Source: Acanthaster planci (taxonomy: Eukaryota; Echinodermata; Asteroidea; Valvatida; Acanthasteridae). From it: DNA of 24,031 nt. A program made the position numbers and the translations under genes. Positions 10,568 to 19,410 of the stretch are shown here, one piece after another (within the stretch, counting starts at the first letter, position 1; each line of letters begins with the position of its first letter). The stretch lies in contig NW_019091622.1 in NCBI RefSeq assembly GCF_001949145.1, forward strand, positions 1 through 24,031, read 5' to 3'. Below the pieces are notes generated by a model. It was not told where the DNA came from. It made no database searches and saw only the letters and a list, made by a program, of their open reading frames with translations.

Positions 10568-11217
10568 TAAATAATATAAAGTGGGACCCGTTTTAACCCT
10601 TTTACCCCGGACTCGTTTAAATTTGCTCGTGCGCTTCTCCACTTGATAAACGTCCACGGACCAAACCGGATCTGTCACCCTTCTGACGGTGCCGCCCTCT
10701 TGCTCGCCCGGGTAATATAAATACCGAACGACCGCGTCTGGAGGAAGTTCTTGCTTGCTCGTTTTTGGAGGTGCACTAGGTGTTTGCTTCACTCGGTCTA
10801 ATTTGACGGCCTCGGCAGGAACGGCATCAATTAAATGCGTTTTTTCCTCGTTTAACGAGCTGGGGCTAACGTTCTACCCAATCCACGTTTCACTCACCCA
10901 CGTTTAACATTTCTTGAGCGTATTGGTGACCAAATAACCTTTCAGCTAAAGTACGGTTAAACCTTTCCACGATCCCCTGCGACCGGTGAACGCCCGGCTC
11001 GCCCACTTGAATTTCTACCCCATGATTAATCATTGACTTTTTAAAACTCGCCTTTAAATTCAGATCCCGAGTCTACTATTATAATTTTAGGCCAAGTCAG
11101 ATGCGATCGCTCGTAAATGTTTTTACTGACTACGCTTACTTGCTCGGCGGTTTTACTGGTCAACGGCTTGGCTTCTTTATACCGCGAACCGACGTCTACT
11201 ACGGTTAAAGCGTATTT
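10487..11217 (-). pseudogene. Polinton DDE integrase, N-terminus deleted
   Basis: Retrovirus-like integrase that would insert the element. On the minus strand the core reads VVDVGSRYKEAKPL, IIIVDSGSEFKGE (second acidic residue, about 11056-11080) and GIVERFNRTL (glutamate, about 10955-10985), with 34-35 residues between D and E. The C-terminal part (10487-10792, open) has the chromo/SH3-like end VKEELQVV. The zinc-binding N-terminal domain and the first catalytic Asp, which precede VVDVGSRY, are missing because homology stops at about 11217. At least three frameshifts lie between 10800 and 11060. It is convergent with PolB and overlaps its 3' end. Confidence 0.88.
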
Positions 11218-11313
11218 AAACGTTTAAAACCCAAGTTATCAGATTTCTACGTGCCGTCTGAAGATCAAAAAACTCGCGAACGTATATGGATTTTAGAAAA
11301 CAAAGTCAACTAA
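11211..11313 (+). pseudogene. C-terminal fragment of an unassigned Polinton gene
   Basis: A short open stretch containing KLSDFYVPSEDQKTRERIW ends at TAA 11311-11313. It begins exactly where the truncated integrase ends, which suggests a deletion here removed both the 5' half of the minus-strand integrase and the 5' part of this plus-strand gene. Product unknown. Its stop overlaps the start of the next small frame (TAATG). Confidence 0.35.
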
Positions 11314-11390
11314 TGCAATACAAGGACTTATTTTTCGCGGCGGGTTTAACGTTAATTGCGTTTTCTTTCCTCTTTAAAATATTTCAGTAG
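11313..11390 (+). CDS. 25-residue single-span membrane microprotein (candidate)
   Basis: The ATG at 11313 overlaps the preceding stop as TAATG. The product starts MQYKDLFFAAG and is a hydrophobic stretch of about 17 residues (FFAAGLTLIAFSFLF) with a basic/polar tail, as in a tiny membrane protein. The stop lies within the first copy of a 49-bp duplicated segment, so this may be the truncated start of a longer protein. No homologue is recognised. Confidence 0.3.
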   Translation: MQYKDLFFAAGLTLIAFSFLFKIFQ

Positions 11391-11446
11391 ATTAAAAAAG
11401 TTGACCGCGTTTTCTTTCCTCTTTAAAATTTTCCAGTAAAATAAAA
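11356..11446. repeat. Tandem duplication, 49-bp period
   Basis: GCGTTTTCTTTCCTCTTTAA begins at 11358 and again at 11407, followed in both by AAT(A/T)TT(T/C)CAGTA and an A-rich run. The block lies between the microprotein and the capsid-like gene, so it may be part of the latter's upstream region. The core TTGCGTTTTCTTT also occurs at 14314, just before a hairpin. Confidence 0.75.
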
Positions 11447-11467
11447 ATCGTATAATATAAAAGTAAT

Positions 11468-12462
11468 ATGTCCCATCAATACACTAAAAAATTGAACCCG
11501 AGTCGCAGGCTCAAAGTATCTCGCGCGATCAAAGGCGAAAGACGAGAGGTAACCATCACCCACAACCAGAGTACAATAGCCGCGGGTCACACATTAAAAC
11601 TTTTAAAACTGGCTTTTAAACCGATCTAGACGGAGCCTAAGACGATTATCGTACCGTGTATAATAACGTGGCGAAAAACCTGGTTTCAGAAATCAACGTA
11701 AGCTTACAAGGCGATAAAATCGTAGTTACCAAGACGCGGACGTGTTTCATAATTTTAAGGACAATTGGATGCCTCTGTCGCAAACTAAAATATGGCTTAC
11801 TTTGGCCTTGAAAGAGAAAACGTCGCAAAATTACGTTCAGGTGCGGGTGATACAAACGAAGCTGCAAACAACGGTAAGATAAAGCAATTGCCGACGCTTT
11901 CAAAAACAGATGCGCGATTCCGTTAAATACGTCGATGTTGACGGGTCACGGGCCGCAGAATATTCAATTTCGGATTTGACTTTAGAATACGAAGTCGCCA
12001 CGAACCGAGAACTGGCGCAAACATTGAGGAGCAAGCATAAGGGACTCGTTTATTACATGTTCGTAATGGAACATCAGCATCGATCAAACGATTAAGAGCT
12101 TGAAAGGCGTTTTGATTTTGTTCAGAGATCCGGCTATCAAAAACCCCCAAAGATTTTACAGTCCACATATAACTAAATCAGTAGTCACGGTTGAGGATAA
12201 GCCAAATCAACTTTATTCGCAGGGACATTTTGAATATCAACATTGGAACGAAGTCAACAAGTATTCTGGTGACTCGGACATTGAGTCGGCAAGAGCGGTG
12301 GTGAAAGATTTAAATTCAACGGGGGTTGATATGGCCAAATATTTGAAAGATAAGTACGGGCTCTGGCTCAAAACTGCGGGACCTTTGACGATGTACGTGT
12401 TTTTGGTAATGGACGCTCTACTAACGGTTGAAGACGGTAATTTCAAGAGTCTAGTGTATTAA
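11468..12462 (+). pseudogene. Polinton capsid-like structural protein (frameshifted)
   Basis: The ATG at 11468 opens a frame with THNQSTIAAG, then through successive frame slips: NLVSEINVSLQGDKIV (near 11665-11720), NFKDNWMPLSQ, AYFGLERENVAKLRSGAGD (near 11792-11850), LTGHGP, ISDLTLEYEVAT (near 11960), MKGVLILFRDP (12100 on), FYSPHIT, NQLYSQG, KYLKDKYGLWL and a beta-rich end with VMDALLTVEDGNF. This set of blocks recurs in a Polinton protein that I believe is a jelly-roll capsid protein; whether it is the major or a minor one I cannot settle without structure prediction. About six frameshifts and an internal shortening after LTGHGP. It is 21 bases upstream of the ATPase gene on the same strand. 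Confidence 0.65.
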
Positions 12463-12483
12463 GTTTGTTGAGTTTAAAATAAA

Positions 12484-13096
12484 ATGAGTGAAAAGATGTT
12501 TAAAAATCCGCATTGCGCTTTGATTATCGGTAAAACGGGTAGCGGAAAACAAATTGGATATTGAATTTATTAGAGACTGAATATAGGTTTATATTTGAAG
12601 CGATCGTGATCATCTGTCCCACGCTTTTTAAAAATAAAACGTAGTTAGAACGGATATGGATTTACGCAGACGACGATGTTTATTTATGTTACCTAGATCG
12701 GGAAAATTGGAATTAGATGAGGTGATTGAACTTTATCAAAAATTATTTGACGGGTTAATACGGTTGAGACTTAATGAGATCATTAAGTATCGTAAAAGAT
12801 CTAAAGGAAGCAATACGTGCTCGCTGTCTAAAATGGCGTTTAGTGGACGGCATTACAATCATTTGTGCTTGCTCCTCACGCAGAAATATAATTCAGTGTC
12901 GAAAGATTTTAGAGAAAATACGGTGTGAGCAGCTTTATTCCATTGTAAAGATCGTAATTCGTTTGATCAATGTTTGGACGAAAACGATGCAATCCCAGAC
13001 AAGAAACGAGAGGAAATTAAGAGACATTTGCGAGACGTGAAATATAGTAAATTAATTCTAAATACAGAACCACGGGTGAATTACTTCATTCAATAA
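12484..13096 (+). pseudogene. Polinton genome-packaging ATPase (A32/FtsK-HerA type)
   Basis: Motor that would fill the capsid with DNA. The ATG at 12484 leads to ALIIGKTGSGK, the Walker A P-loop (about 12520-12550), then after an extra base NWILNLLE and AIVIICPTLFKNK. A degraded Walker B appears as SLSIVKDL near 12780-12805, where the hydrophobic stretch should end in two acidic residues; one is now Lys. FSGRHYN (near 12840) and LTQKYNSVSKDFRENT (12875-12925) are the sensor/arginine-finger region seen in A32-type ATPases of Polintons and large DNA viruses. The end is NYFIQ and TAA at 13094. Several frameshifts; length about 204 codons. Confidence 0.85.
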
Positions 13097-13135
13097 AAAT
13101 GATCAAATGCACCAATGGATGTAATATTAATTTAA

Positions 13136-14280
13136 ATGGAGAATAAAATTTGTAATTGCTGCCATAAATTAAAAGAAATGGATTCCTTTAAAGTTACAGA
13201 CAGTGGTAAAATCTGCGCAGGATGCATTAGCTGTAACGCCGCCGCTAAAATTGCTAATGATCGGCGTAAATGCACTCATGGCCGACAGATATGCCAATGT
13301 GTTGACTGCGGTGGATTCTCAATTTGTAAACATGGAAAACAAAAATTCAAATGCGTTAAATGCGGTGGATCTTTTATATGCCCACATGGGCGGCAAAAAG
13401 ATACGTGTAAAATTTGTTCAGATCCCATAAAAGTAACGATTAAAAAGTGGATTAATAATTGCCGCTCTGAAGATAAATGTAGTATGTTGAGGGGGCTCCG
13501 CGTAGAGCCGGGGTATCAAGTGTCTCTTGACAGACGAACAGATGCCCTGAGACACGGCTGTCTGATTTTGATGATTCTGGCATTTATTCCAGCTCTCCCA
13601 AAATTTGAGTAGACTTCCAGTCAGTCACAGCAGGTGCAGGTAATAAATGATGTGAAAGTGATGAGTGTCCCCCCTGATTCAAGAATTATCCCCGGCAAAC
13701 ATATAGTGGTGAGTCTCCCCTCGTGACACTCAGGGCGCCATGTCGTTTCGAGTGTTAGCAACACGTAACAACAACCCAACTCCCCAAAACGACAACTTTT
13801 TACCTACGTTCCAACAGAAGACCCCAATTCTATTGTTCTCCCTGACCCGAGGTCCCACACCGTCTTCCCAGATACAAGGTCTATTTTTAGAACATACATA
13901 CAGATACCAGGAACTCAATTGAGAACGGAGCGCCCTCTCGTGATATAAATACAATTTACCAACGAGTTCAATAGTCAAATGTGTACGTGTTTAATACTGA
14001 AATTTATTTGTTAATGAAACCCTTCCGCTACATAAAAAATATAATCGATTTGACCCTGATCATTTCATCGACACGGATATTGCCGAGGTTTAATTGAGGA
14101 TTACCCGTTTTGCCCCTATGAAGCGTGTCAGTTTCAGATGCAATTTTTAGAATGTAAAGATGATTTAGGTACATTGAACGAATAGATAATTCTATAGGTC
14201 ACGTTAGGTCTAACTGTGTATTATGTTGTTTCAGTTGTAATAATAAAAGAAAGTGTAACAAAACTATATTCGCTGATTAA
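13136..14280 (+). pseudogene. Cys/His-repeat (CxHGRQ) protein with HNH-like C-terminus, split by an LTR
   Basis: The first part (13136-13477) has two CxxC pairs (CNCC, CAGC), then three units of C.HG(R/K)Q....C..C(GG): CTHGRQICQCVDC, CKHGKQKFKCVKC, CPHGRQKDTCKIC. Each unit looks like a small zinc-binding module. Proteins with such repeats occur in large DNA viruses and their relatives. After DPIKVTIKKWINNCRSEDK the frame is interrupted by a 555-bp LTR and resumes at 14037 with KYNRFDPDHFID, then, through slips, PFCPYEAC and ERIDNSIGHVRSNCVLCC..CN (14180-14245). The C...ERIDNS.GH...N..LCC..CN pattern resembles HNH endonucleases. Without the insert about 195 codons remain, with at least two frameshifts. 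40 bases after the ATPase gene, same strand. Function is inferred: a zinc-binding nuclease or DNA-binding protein. Confidence 0.7.
13478..14032 (+). mobile_element. Solo LTR (555 bp) with TAAA target-site duplication
   Basis: Starts TGTAGTATGTTG and ends CCGCTACA, with TG...CA ends and a 5-bp inverted TGTAG/CTACA. Flanked by TAAA at 13474-13477 and 14033-14036. Removing it and one TAAA restores GATAAAAAATATAAT, an uninterrupted reading frame of the host gene. A TATAAATA box lies at 13944-13951, 81 bases before the right end, giving the + orientation. No internal retroelement genes, so it is a solo LTR left by recombination, or a very short LTR-derived element. GGCTC..GAGCC near its left end could form a small hairpin. 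Confidence 0.85.
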
Positions 14281-14327
14281 GTACTTATTAACTAGTTATT
14301 AATTACCTATTTATTGCGTTTTCTTTG

Positions 14328-14368
14328 ATTGAGCACGGCTATTATAGTCGTGCTTAATTTTTTTATTT
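14328..14368 (+). terminator. 15-bp hairpin followed by T-run, downstream of the Cys/HNH gene
   Basis: Left arm ATTGAGCACGGCTAT (14328-14342) and right arm ATAGTCGTGCTTAAT (14344-14358) pair over 15 positions, the two non-Watson-Crick positions being G-T, which pair in RNA. It is followed by TTTTTTATTTT. It sits 48 bases past the stop of the plus-strand Cys/HNH gene and 150 bases before the next plus-strand start. It looks like a 3'-end signal of the kind giant viruses and virophages use; that role is inference. Confidence 0.45.
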
Positions 14369-14509
14369 TACTTATAATTAAGATGATAGCCCTGTTACAA
14401 TACGTTCAACTAGTTATTCAAATACCTATAGCAGCTAATTAAACTTATTATACCTACGAATATCTACGCCTAAAGCAAACGTTCAATAATTTTAAAACCG
14501 TATATATAT

Positions 14510-14977
14510 ATGGAAGACATCAAATCAATCTTAGCTGATTCAAAAACGGAATCAACCTAATCCAAATTAAACGTCAAAGATCGCTTTTGTTCGATAGCTG
14601 CATCAGGCGAATCTAAAAAATACCTGGGTAAAGATTACTCTGTAAAGCACATCGAGTCACTTAGCCCAAAGACCAAGAAAAGCTTTTCAATTTATATAAA
14701 TCACGGTTCAGCAGAGAACACACTCGGTAAAGCAATCATAAGCTTATACGCACGATAGGCATCGCCACCCCGTTAAATTTCTCGGGTTTAATATCAATTT
14801 GAATTCTGAAGAAAACTTGACAAAAGATTTAAACGACGACCCGATTATAAGTCAAACAATGGGGCACCTACTTAGTGAAATTTGTTATAAATCCGGAGTC
14901 TATTATCACCATTGGCAGCTGCGTTGATTACCACTCAACATTTAGAGTTCAACAAAATCGGGGGCCGAATTAATTAA
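14510..14977 (+). pseudogene. Unassigned Polinton protein (frameshifted)
   Basis: The ATG at 14510 directly follows TATATATATA. The product begins MEDIKSILADSK, meets a stop, and continues KDRFCSIAASGESKKYLGKDYS, VKHIESLSPK, LGKAIISLYAR, then after slips FNINLNSEENLTKDL, ISQTMGHLLSEICYKSGVYY and PLAAALITTQHLEFNK to TAA at 14975. The even block conservation across frame changes shows it was a real gene of about 155 codons. No catalytic motif is visible; the Ala/Leu-rich end could be a membrane or packing helix. Its end overlaps the convergent minus-strand gene by 36 bases. Confidence 0.5.
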
Positions 14978-15572
14978 AGATTCCACGACCGTAATAAATT
15001 TCCGTTGCACGTCTAATCCGGTGCCAGTGGCTAAAACACTAGTCTTCGTCTGTGCTTGTGCACCGAGTAACGCGTAGACGTAAGCCGTAATAGACTCATT
15101 TACCTTGGTGATTCTCATGGGTGTAAGTTTACTTTTTTTTAGGAACGAAACCCCACCAGGCCAAAGTGACCGCGTCCGACTGTGAAATCCAGGTGGCCGT
15201 GTAAGTACTCGCGTGACCCGAGCCTTTAGGTGGTTTAGCCCAGCCAAAGCCCATGTAAGTAGACCCCACGTATTTACCGTTGGTCACATGTAAATCGTGT
15301 GCATCATAATTGTTATTAGGGACAGGTACGTAACCGTAATAGGCAGTTCCTAATCCGTTTGACAAAGTGTCGCGAGTTTGTTTAACCGACTTGTTTGAAT
15401 CGACTCCGTATAAAAGGCACGTGTCTATAAACTTCCGATAGTTGTAACTATTGTGTAACGCGTCAAATACGTCAGCGCTTGGAATGGGCATCACGCAGTC
15501 GTAAAATATTTTTCGTACGGTGTAATATACGTGAAAATTAAATTAAGGCAGTGAAGTATGGATTGGGATCAG

Positions 15573-17358
15573 TGTCAGAATTCTCCATTAATTAATTTCA
15601 TATTTTATTCCTATTTTTCTATCAGGTCAATTAATGTCATATATTCTCTATTTCAGTGTCAGCTCCTGTGCCCAATTAATCTTAACAAAACTTTGGCATG
15701 TATTATTCACTAGACTTTCTTTTCATGTTCAATTCATAACTTTACTTCTTCAGGTTACACATCAATGACCAGGGCCATGGCTTTCTGTACTCACATGCAA
15801 ATTTTTCACTCACTTCGACTAGGAATTTGGATGCACTACCTTGTCCTTTTGTATTGCAGTGGAGCTTTCCTTTGTAAAGACTTGTCACAGGTTGTGTGGA
15901 TAAAGAAAATAGGCTGGAGTTCTGTGGGCGATTAGAAAGTGAACAGAGCTCAACTGAGTATAAACGTGATGAACAGTAATAGACAGTAGAGAACTGAGAG
16001 ATGCATCATGGTGATGAGGTGTGTGGGCTGAGTTGATAGTCCCTATCCCAATGCCGCGCGAGTTTTGTACTTTGGTTGTGCCATTTGCCACGGCCAGTAG
16101 CAGATTTGTCAGGCTGCTTATGAGGCAAAATTTGTTGTGAGGATCATCGTAGCGGCTGATTGACATTCCAAGATCAGAAAAATAGAGAAAACCGTAAGTT
16201 TAAATTCAAGTTATTTTGTCTTATATCGGTGCTTTTGGTTGCCACTCTCAAGAAACTGGATGGAGTGATATTGTGAAATTTAACAGCATCAACTGATTTG
16301 TTAAAGATGTGTTCGTAATCAACTGGATACTAAATTACTGATCATAGTTGATTGAGTTCCGACCAGTTTTCTTTGAAATGACTGCTTGAGATTGAGATAC
16401 AAATTTTTGTTATTGTACCATACTATTAGGCATTTTGTTAATTATTGCTTCAATTAGATGGCCTTGAAGATCTGAGCTTGGCTCAAAGACTGGTTGAGTT
16501 CTGTTCCTCCTCACGCTCGATAGCTGGTTCTTGAATTCCGATGTAACCTTAGTCACAGCACACTGCAGTGAGGGTTCACATCTAAGTTGCGGAGGTGGTC
16601 CCGCAGATGTACCAGAGTCAATGAGCAAGCTAGCAAGGGCAGATTCTTGTAATCAAGGAGGGACGAACTTGATATTACGTCGAACTGTACGTCAGATATT
16701 ATAAATTTGAGAGCAGACGTACATGAAGTGATAACACTTGCAAGTTTTGACTTAAAGATCTTTTTTTACATGTACATGCCTTGAGCCTTTCAGATTATTC
16801 CAGCTTGTGGCATGCTTTTAATCAACCTTGTTTTCTCCGGAGTTTATACTGCAATTTGTTGGGCATTTCGCCTAGTGAACTAAACTCCACCATACCTGAT
16901 AAACTCATTGAATTGATACTGACATTTGTTTAGAATTGTTTTTTCGAATACTTATTTTCCTCGGAGGAACTTTGATTGATAACTCTTTTATATATGTATA
17001 TCTCTTTGAGGCACTAGATTTGTGAATTTACCGTGAATTCAAAATTTGAATTCACACATACCTGTACTTACCTGTAAATACTTGAATTGCAAATACTGAT
17101 TTTCATGCGTGTGTGAATAGATATTCATTTGATAAGTTTAATTTAATTCGGATTCGGAGTTGTAGCTACGCTCACTTGAGAGACATCTGATTGTAAATAC
17201 GAAATGGTGTATATTTTGTATGATAGAATCGAGAAATTTTGTAAATAAACTCATATCAAATATTGTGAATAGTACAAATTGGGTTTTGTTACAATCATTT
17301 TCTGGCCTGCATCCAGTCCTTCTAGTTGCAGTGGCCATAAAGTGAGCACACTGTGACA
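15573..17358 (+). mobile_element. LTR-type insertion A (1,786 bp) with ATCAG target-site duplication
   Basis: Starts TGTCAGAATT, ends CACACTGTGACA, and is flanked by ATCAG at 15568-15572 and 17359-17363. TGTCA/TGACA are short inverted ends. AATAAA at 17244-17249 lies 109 bases from the right end, as in an R-U5 region, giving + orientation. No reading frame in it looks like gag or pol, so a solo LTR is the simplest reading, although 1.8 kb is long; a purine-rich AAGGAGGGACGAAC at 16657 could instead mark an internal polypurine tract of a nonautonomous element. Confidence 0.75.
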
Positions 17359-17477
17359 ATCAGACAGCAGATCAAAACCCACGCCACAAGCAGTCGTCAC
17401 GCAATAGACCGCGAAATTAAATTGATTTTGATAAAACGAAATTGGATCGGTCACCCAGCGATTGATGGCTTCGTCTG

Positions 17478-18627
17478 TGTCACAAGTCAATGATATTTTA
17501 CGCCAAGTGTTTGATTAATTTGAAGACACAAACTGTATATTGCCAAGTTGGCAAAATTTCCTTATTTGCCCTTTTATGCAAAGTAAGGTAGGGTCCTGTA
17601 TGGTTCACACCTGCATGGGTACACACCAGGCATGGGGACCTGAATAGTGTTTTATAGTGCCTGCTCACTGAGGCGTTGTCCAGCAGTTCTGTGTTCTGTG
17701 TGTCACACACTGACAGGCATGTGGTGCGATATCACAAGTTTGAGCGATAGCTCTCAAGCCAGAATTGTATTAATTTTCGACCTTGTCAATGTGGATTGAA
17801 AATCCAGTGTTGGCGGTAGCCATAAGTGGGGAGAGTTATTTGCTGCCCCAAATTATCAGGAGAAAAGTTTAGAGGAGGGGCAAGCTGTGACAATTTGCAG
17901 TGTGATATAAGACCTCAGGAGCCAGTATATACTGTAAGTGTTCTTTTTAATTATTTTCTAATATTTAGCCATTATGTTTTGTAGAGTATATGTAAGTGCT
18001 ATTACTTTATATACCTGTGACAATGGGGCGTTCAAAAGCCAATTTTAGTGACCGATGGTCAAATGGTGCACAAATGTTTGCCGTAAGATGTACATGTGTA
18101 TTAGCAAACATGGATATGATTATTCAAAATTTCAGGGCTCCTTATTACGGAGTCGGAGCTCCCGCTAGTGGACCTCATTGAGTACCGAGAGAAGATCAAG
18201 CCAGGTCCTGCATTGGCTGGATAGGAACAGCAAGTCTGCCGCAAGGGGACACGGCTACCTACCTGCCTGTTGGTCTGCTAAGTCCAGCCCTGACTCACCT
18301 GCATCATCCTCGAAGGATCGGCTGAGAGTCATATAACAGCGGCGCATCGGACAATTGACCAACTCTCCCTGTGAACTGTCCGAATTTGGGCTAGTGGCAA
18401 CTATTAACCAGCCCACCAGCCTTCTAGTTTCTACGAAACCCATTTTGTTTTTAAACTGTTGATTTTCTGCATTTTGCTCCCCTTGTATATTGTTTTTGTG
18501 GGTTGTATATTTATAAATAAATTAGTTTTCATTGAATTTTGAAGTCAAATTATCTGCTTGAGTGTACTGCATAATTTACCGTGCACACATTGCGTGTCAG
18601 AGGGTAGGGGGACCCGGGCTTGTGACA
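17478..18627 (+). mobile_element. LTR-type insertion B (1,150 bp) with GTCTG target-site duplication
   Basis: Starts TGTCACAAGTC and ends GGGCTTGTGACA, with 9-bp inverted ends TGTCACAAG/CTTGTGACA, flanked by GTCTG at 17473-17477 and 18628-18632. Excision restores the reading frame KVTTD-EAINRW of the minus-strand gene. AATAAA at 18516-18521 is 106 bases from the right end, nearly the same spacing as in insertion A. No coding content recognised. A purine tract AGAGGAGGGG followed by TGTGACA at 17886 resembles a polypurine tract plus LTR start, but the sequence after it does not match the left end. Confidence 0.78.
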
Positions 18628-18839
18628 GTCTGTCGTTACTTTCGGTAATTTATACGCGTGCGTTAAATTTGGAAATTTGGCTGCAAACAAGTTGTCTTTG
18701 TTGACTACTATCAATAAATGACTAAAGTTAGCTCCCATTTACTTTATACGTCTTTATTTTTATTTTAAAGGAGGTGCCGTCGGTTGGGTTGCTTGATAAG
18801 TGGGTGGTAGATCTTGATATAGGACCGACTTTGTAAAAC

Positions 18840-19410
18840 TTACTCGCCAAGTTTTTTCATAAGACCTTTGTTTAAAACGGCTGCCAGTTCGTTGGCTAGC
18901 ACTTCTGCTCTTTCATTGACTTGACGTTCAAATTCCTCTTTGCAAGTCACTTCGCTCGCTGGTAATTTCGTAGACGTACTCGATCTGATCTTTTCTTTCA
19001 TTTCGTTAAACTTTTTCAGCTCGGATAAAATGAGTACAAATTCCTCGTGTCGATATGTCACCGTCTTCAATCGCTTGAGATACGTATTCCTCGATGGTGT
19101 TTAATTTAGCGTCTGCCAACATCACAAGTCCGACGGGTCCGGTAACGACACCCAAAATGACAGGAATGCCGACTGCTGCCGGCCAGAGTAGCGCCGAGTG
19201 CTTCCACGCCGTACTTCACGTAACCGAGTGTGGTTAAAAGTCGTTAAATATTTTTGTAACTAGTTTCGCACAAATCACGTTCTCTTTGGATTTGAGATTT
19301 GATTTCTTCGATCTTTCTAAGTCTGTAAACTTTAGTTTCCGCTTGTTCATCCGAGTTTAAAGTCAAATCGAGGTGTTTACTTAAATCCGGATATACACGT
19401 TAGTCGTCAT
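18840..19410 (-). pseudogene. Polinton membrane/coiled-coil protein
   Basis: Start taken at ATG 19410 (MTTNVYIR), 26 bases before a one-base slip. Then LSKHLDLTLNSDEQAETKVY and RLRKIEEIKSQIQRERD form a charged coiled coil; a Gly/Val/Ile-rich stretch (AVGIPVILGVVTGPVGLVML, about 19120-19180, frameshifted) is a membrane segment; then LADAKLNTIEEYVSQAI, EEFVLILSELKKFNEMKEKI and a Lys/Glu-rich C-terminus to the stop at 18840. This order, coiled coil, hydrophobic hairpin, LAEAKLN-type helix, EEF...L..L..Y..MK, recurs in a Polinton accessory protein of unknown role. About 185 codons with two or more frameshifts. It follows the structural gene on the same strand, almost abutting. Confidence 0.65.

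Larger units (their letters stand above)
14942..18738 (-). pseudogene. Unassigned Polinton protein, about 283 codons, split by two LTR insertions
   Basis: Three segments join on the minus strand: 18738-18628 (MGANFSHLLIVV... to KVTTD, 37 codons), 17472-17359 (EAINRWVTDPISFYQNQF to FDLLSD, 38 codons), and 15567-14942. The third has a one-base slip near 15543, then FNFHVYYTVRKIFYDC, SYNYRKFIDTCLLYGV, a Gly/Tyr-rich middle, a slip in an A/T run near 15130-15140, and KVNESITAYVYALLGAQAQT and SVLATGTGLDVQRKF to the stop at 14942. The YALLGAQAQT..SVLATGTG block recurs in Polinton proteins as I recall them, but I know no function. The first two joints are exactly in frame once each insertion and one target copy are removed. 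Mixed alpha/beta, no signal peptide. It may be a structural or DNA-binding component. Confidence 0.65.

Noticed and set aside
15885-16166. 93-codon minus-strand open frame in insertion A
   Set aside because: Low-complexity composition, no domain, and it lies in an LTR-type insertion with otherwise noncoding character.
17886-18627. A separate 742-bp LTR beginning at TGTGACA after a purine tract
   Set aside because: The exact GTCTG duplication and restored reading frame place the insertion borders at 17478 and 18627, so this is internal to insertion B.
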